This document shows, in pieces, positions 5,192-6,275 of a stretch of DNA of 6,275 nucleotides. Position numbers and translations under genes: made by a program. Location: positions 1 through 6,275 of the forward strand of contig CAAEBO010000040.1 of NCBI GenBank assembly GCA_900754085.1, given 5' to 3'. The notes under the pieces are model-generated. The model made no database searches, was not told the DNA's origin, and saw only the letters and a program-made list of their open reading frames with translations. Origin of the DNA: Clostridia bacterium (lineage in GTDB: Bacteria; Bacillota; Clostridia; TANB77; CAG-508). Numbering within the stretch: the first letter of the stretch is position 1; each line of letters starts with the position of its first letter.

Positions 5192-6247
5192 TCAAAGAAC
5201 ATTTATAATATTCCCTAAATCTAAAGATAAAAAAGGTAGAAAATGAAAGACCAAAAAAGTTAACAATGCAGATATAATACCTTGAGAAAATTTACCTAAA
5301 ATATATGGTTTTATAGAAATATCAGTTTTAGAAGTAAAACTATATACTTGTAAGATTACTGAGATACCACCAAAACCCAAAATAAAAGCGCAAATAATAA
5401 TACTAAAGGAAATATTCCTTATAGGTATAGAACTTATTTGTTGAAGTCCATTGGTTATTTCTAAAAATCCATTTATAATACCATGAGCAAAATCGGGTGT
5501 AATATTAAAAATATTAAAAATTGGACTAAATAATGTATGTACTAAATTAATAAGATATGATTTATTAAAAATAGATATTATAACTGAAAAGAATACAATG
5601 AAACCACCAATATTAAGGATTGTAAAAATAGAGTTCTTAATAGAAGAAGACAATATTTCTCCAATATTAGAAGAATTATTAACAGGTGATTTATATGTGG
5701 TTTTAGAGGAAGCTATGTTTGTGTCTTTGTATTTCCAAAATCTAAAAATGATTCCTACAATTAATGAAGCTAAAATATGAGTAATTAATAAAACTATACC
5801 TATAGTAGTATCTTGAAAAAGACCTATCCCTATAGTACCAAGGATAAATAAAGGACCAGAATTGTTGGTAAAAGATAATAAACGTTCAGATTCAGATTTA
5901 GTTAGAACATTACTATTACGCATATCACATACAATTTTTGCTCCAATAGGATATCCACTAAGAATGCCCATAATTAAAGGAAAACTTCCTTGCCCAGGAA
6001 CATTAAATATAGGTCTCATAAATTTATTAAAAAAATTTCCAAGAACATTTATTATAGGTGTATGACTTAACAGTTCTGTTGCAACAAAAAAAGGGAATAG
6101 AGCGGGGATAATGTTATTAGCCCATAGATATAATCCGCTTTTGGCAGCAGATAAATTAGAAACAGAAAATAGTACTAACGAAATTACAAAAATTATGCAA
6201 GCAATATTAAAAAGATTTTTTTTGATTGAAAATGTAAGTATCTTCAT
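5192..6247 (-). CDS. ylbJ: Sporulation integral membrane protein YlbJ
   Basis: This 351-residue polytopic membrane protein has about eight hydrophobic segments (roughly 13-32, 40-60, 85-105, 130-170 as two, 205-228, 278-302 and 318-340). It carries the nucleoside-recognition/Gate-type repeat motifs: 'GILSGYPIGAKI' (about 94-104), 'SFTNNSGPLFILGTIG' (125-140), 'GFLEITNG' (260-267) and 'GFGGISVILQVYS' (291-303). In Bacillus subtilis, YlbJ is a sigma-E-controlled mother-cell protein needed for normal sporulation; its transported substrate, if any, is not established. The protein is shorter than the roughly 400-residue Bacillus version but has both motif halves. The start ATG 6247 has AAGGAG 5 nt upstream (plus 6253-6258). 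The promoter lies outside the window. The small 62-residue gene follows in the same operon. The family call is strong; expression under sigma-E is inferred. Confidence 0.92.
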   Translation of the reverse strand: MKILTFSIKKNLFNIACIIFVISLVLFSVSNLSAAKSGLYLWANNIIPALFPFFVATELLSHTPIINVLGNFFNKFMRPIFNVPGQGSFPLIMGILSGYPIGAKIVCDMRNSNVLTKSESERLLSFTNNSGPLFILGTIGIGLFQDTTIGIVLLITHILASLIVGIIFRFWKYKDTNIASSKTTYKSPVNNSSNIGEILSSSIKNSIFTILNIGGFIVFFSVIISIFNKSYLINLVHTLFSPIFNIFNITPDFAHGIINGFLEITNGLQQISSIPIRNISFSIIICAFILGFGGISVILQVYSFTSKTDISIKPYILGKFSQGIISALLTFLVFHFLPFLSLDLGNIINVL

Positions 6248-6275
6248 AGTTTCTCCTTAAAAAGAATATTTATTA

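Noticed and set aside
5598..6065. Two plus-strand frames (5598-5780 and 5862-6065) inside ylbJ
   Set aside because: Both are antisense to conserved YlbJ membrane motifs and lack start signals.
1..6275. A novel defence, mobile or CRISPR-like system in this window
   Set aside because: No spaced repeat array, transposase, integrase, nuclease-toxin pair or tRNA-like element is seen. The genes are mostly recognisable housekeeping, envelope and sporulation functions.

Overview
The window is very AT-rich DNA with strong GGAGG-type ribosome binding sites, clear TTGxxx/TATAAT promoters and a sporulation membrane protein gene (ylbJ). This points to a low-GC, endospore-forming Bacillota, most likely class Clostridia. 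I cannot name the species.

Layout from left to right. A single gene (119-958, +) with its own extended -10 promoter encodes an envelope-anchored protein with a probable DUF4163/DUF3298 (RsiV/PdaC-like) ectodomain, and it ends at a good intrinsic terminator. A 234-bp convergent gap follows. It holds that terminator, an unusually GC-rich hairpin (1000-1016) and a second hairpin terminator facing the other way. On the minus strand (2420 down to 1193) lies an HtrA/DegP-type membrane-anchored serine protease. Its reading frame is broken near 2174-2190, so the membrane anchor and the protease-PDZ part lie in different frames.

A 140-bp divergent regulatory region (2421-2560) separates htrA from a plus-strand operon. 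It contains two outward-facing promoters, and the space between their -35 boxes is filled by 11-bp-phased direct repeats (TGTGAA at 2478 and 2489, a degenerate copy at 2500). The operon encodes a small single-pass membrane protein (pseudopilin-like, tentative), RNase HII (rnhB) and pyrimidine-nucleoside phosphorylase (pdp). All three are closely spaced and end at a bidirectional terminator (4953-4986).

The right end holds a second minus-strand unit: ylbJ (6247 down to 5192), then a 62-residue cysteine-containing protein (5165 down to 4977) whose stop codon lies inside the shared terminator.

Functionally, the window combines envelope quality control (HtrA and probably the first gene), housekeeping nucleic acid metabolism (RNase HII removes ribonucleotides from DNA; Pdp salvages pyrimidine nucleosides) and a sporulation membrane function. 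I found no mobile element, CRISPR array, tRNA, rRNA or defence system. The points most worth attention are the broken htrA frame, the phased repeat operator between the divergent promoters, the GC-rich hairpin lying outside both predicted transcripts, and the small Cys protein paired with ylbJ.
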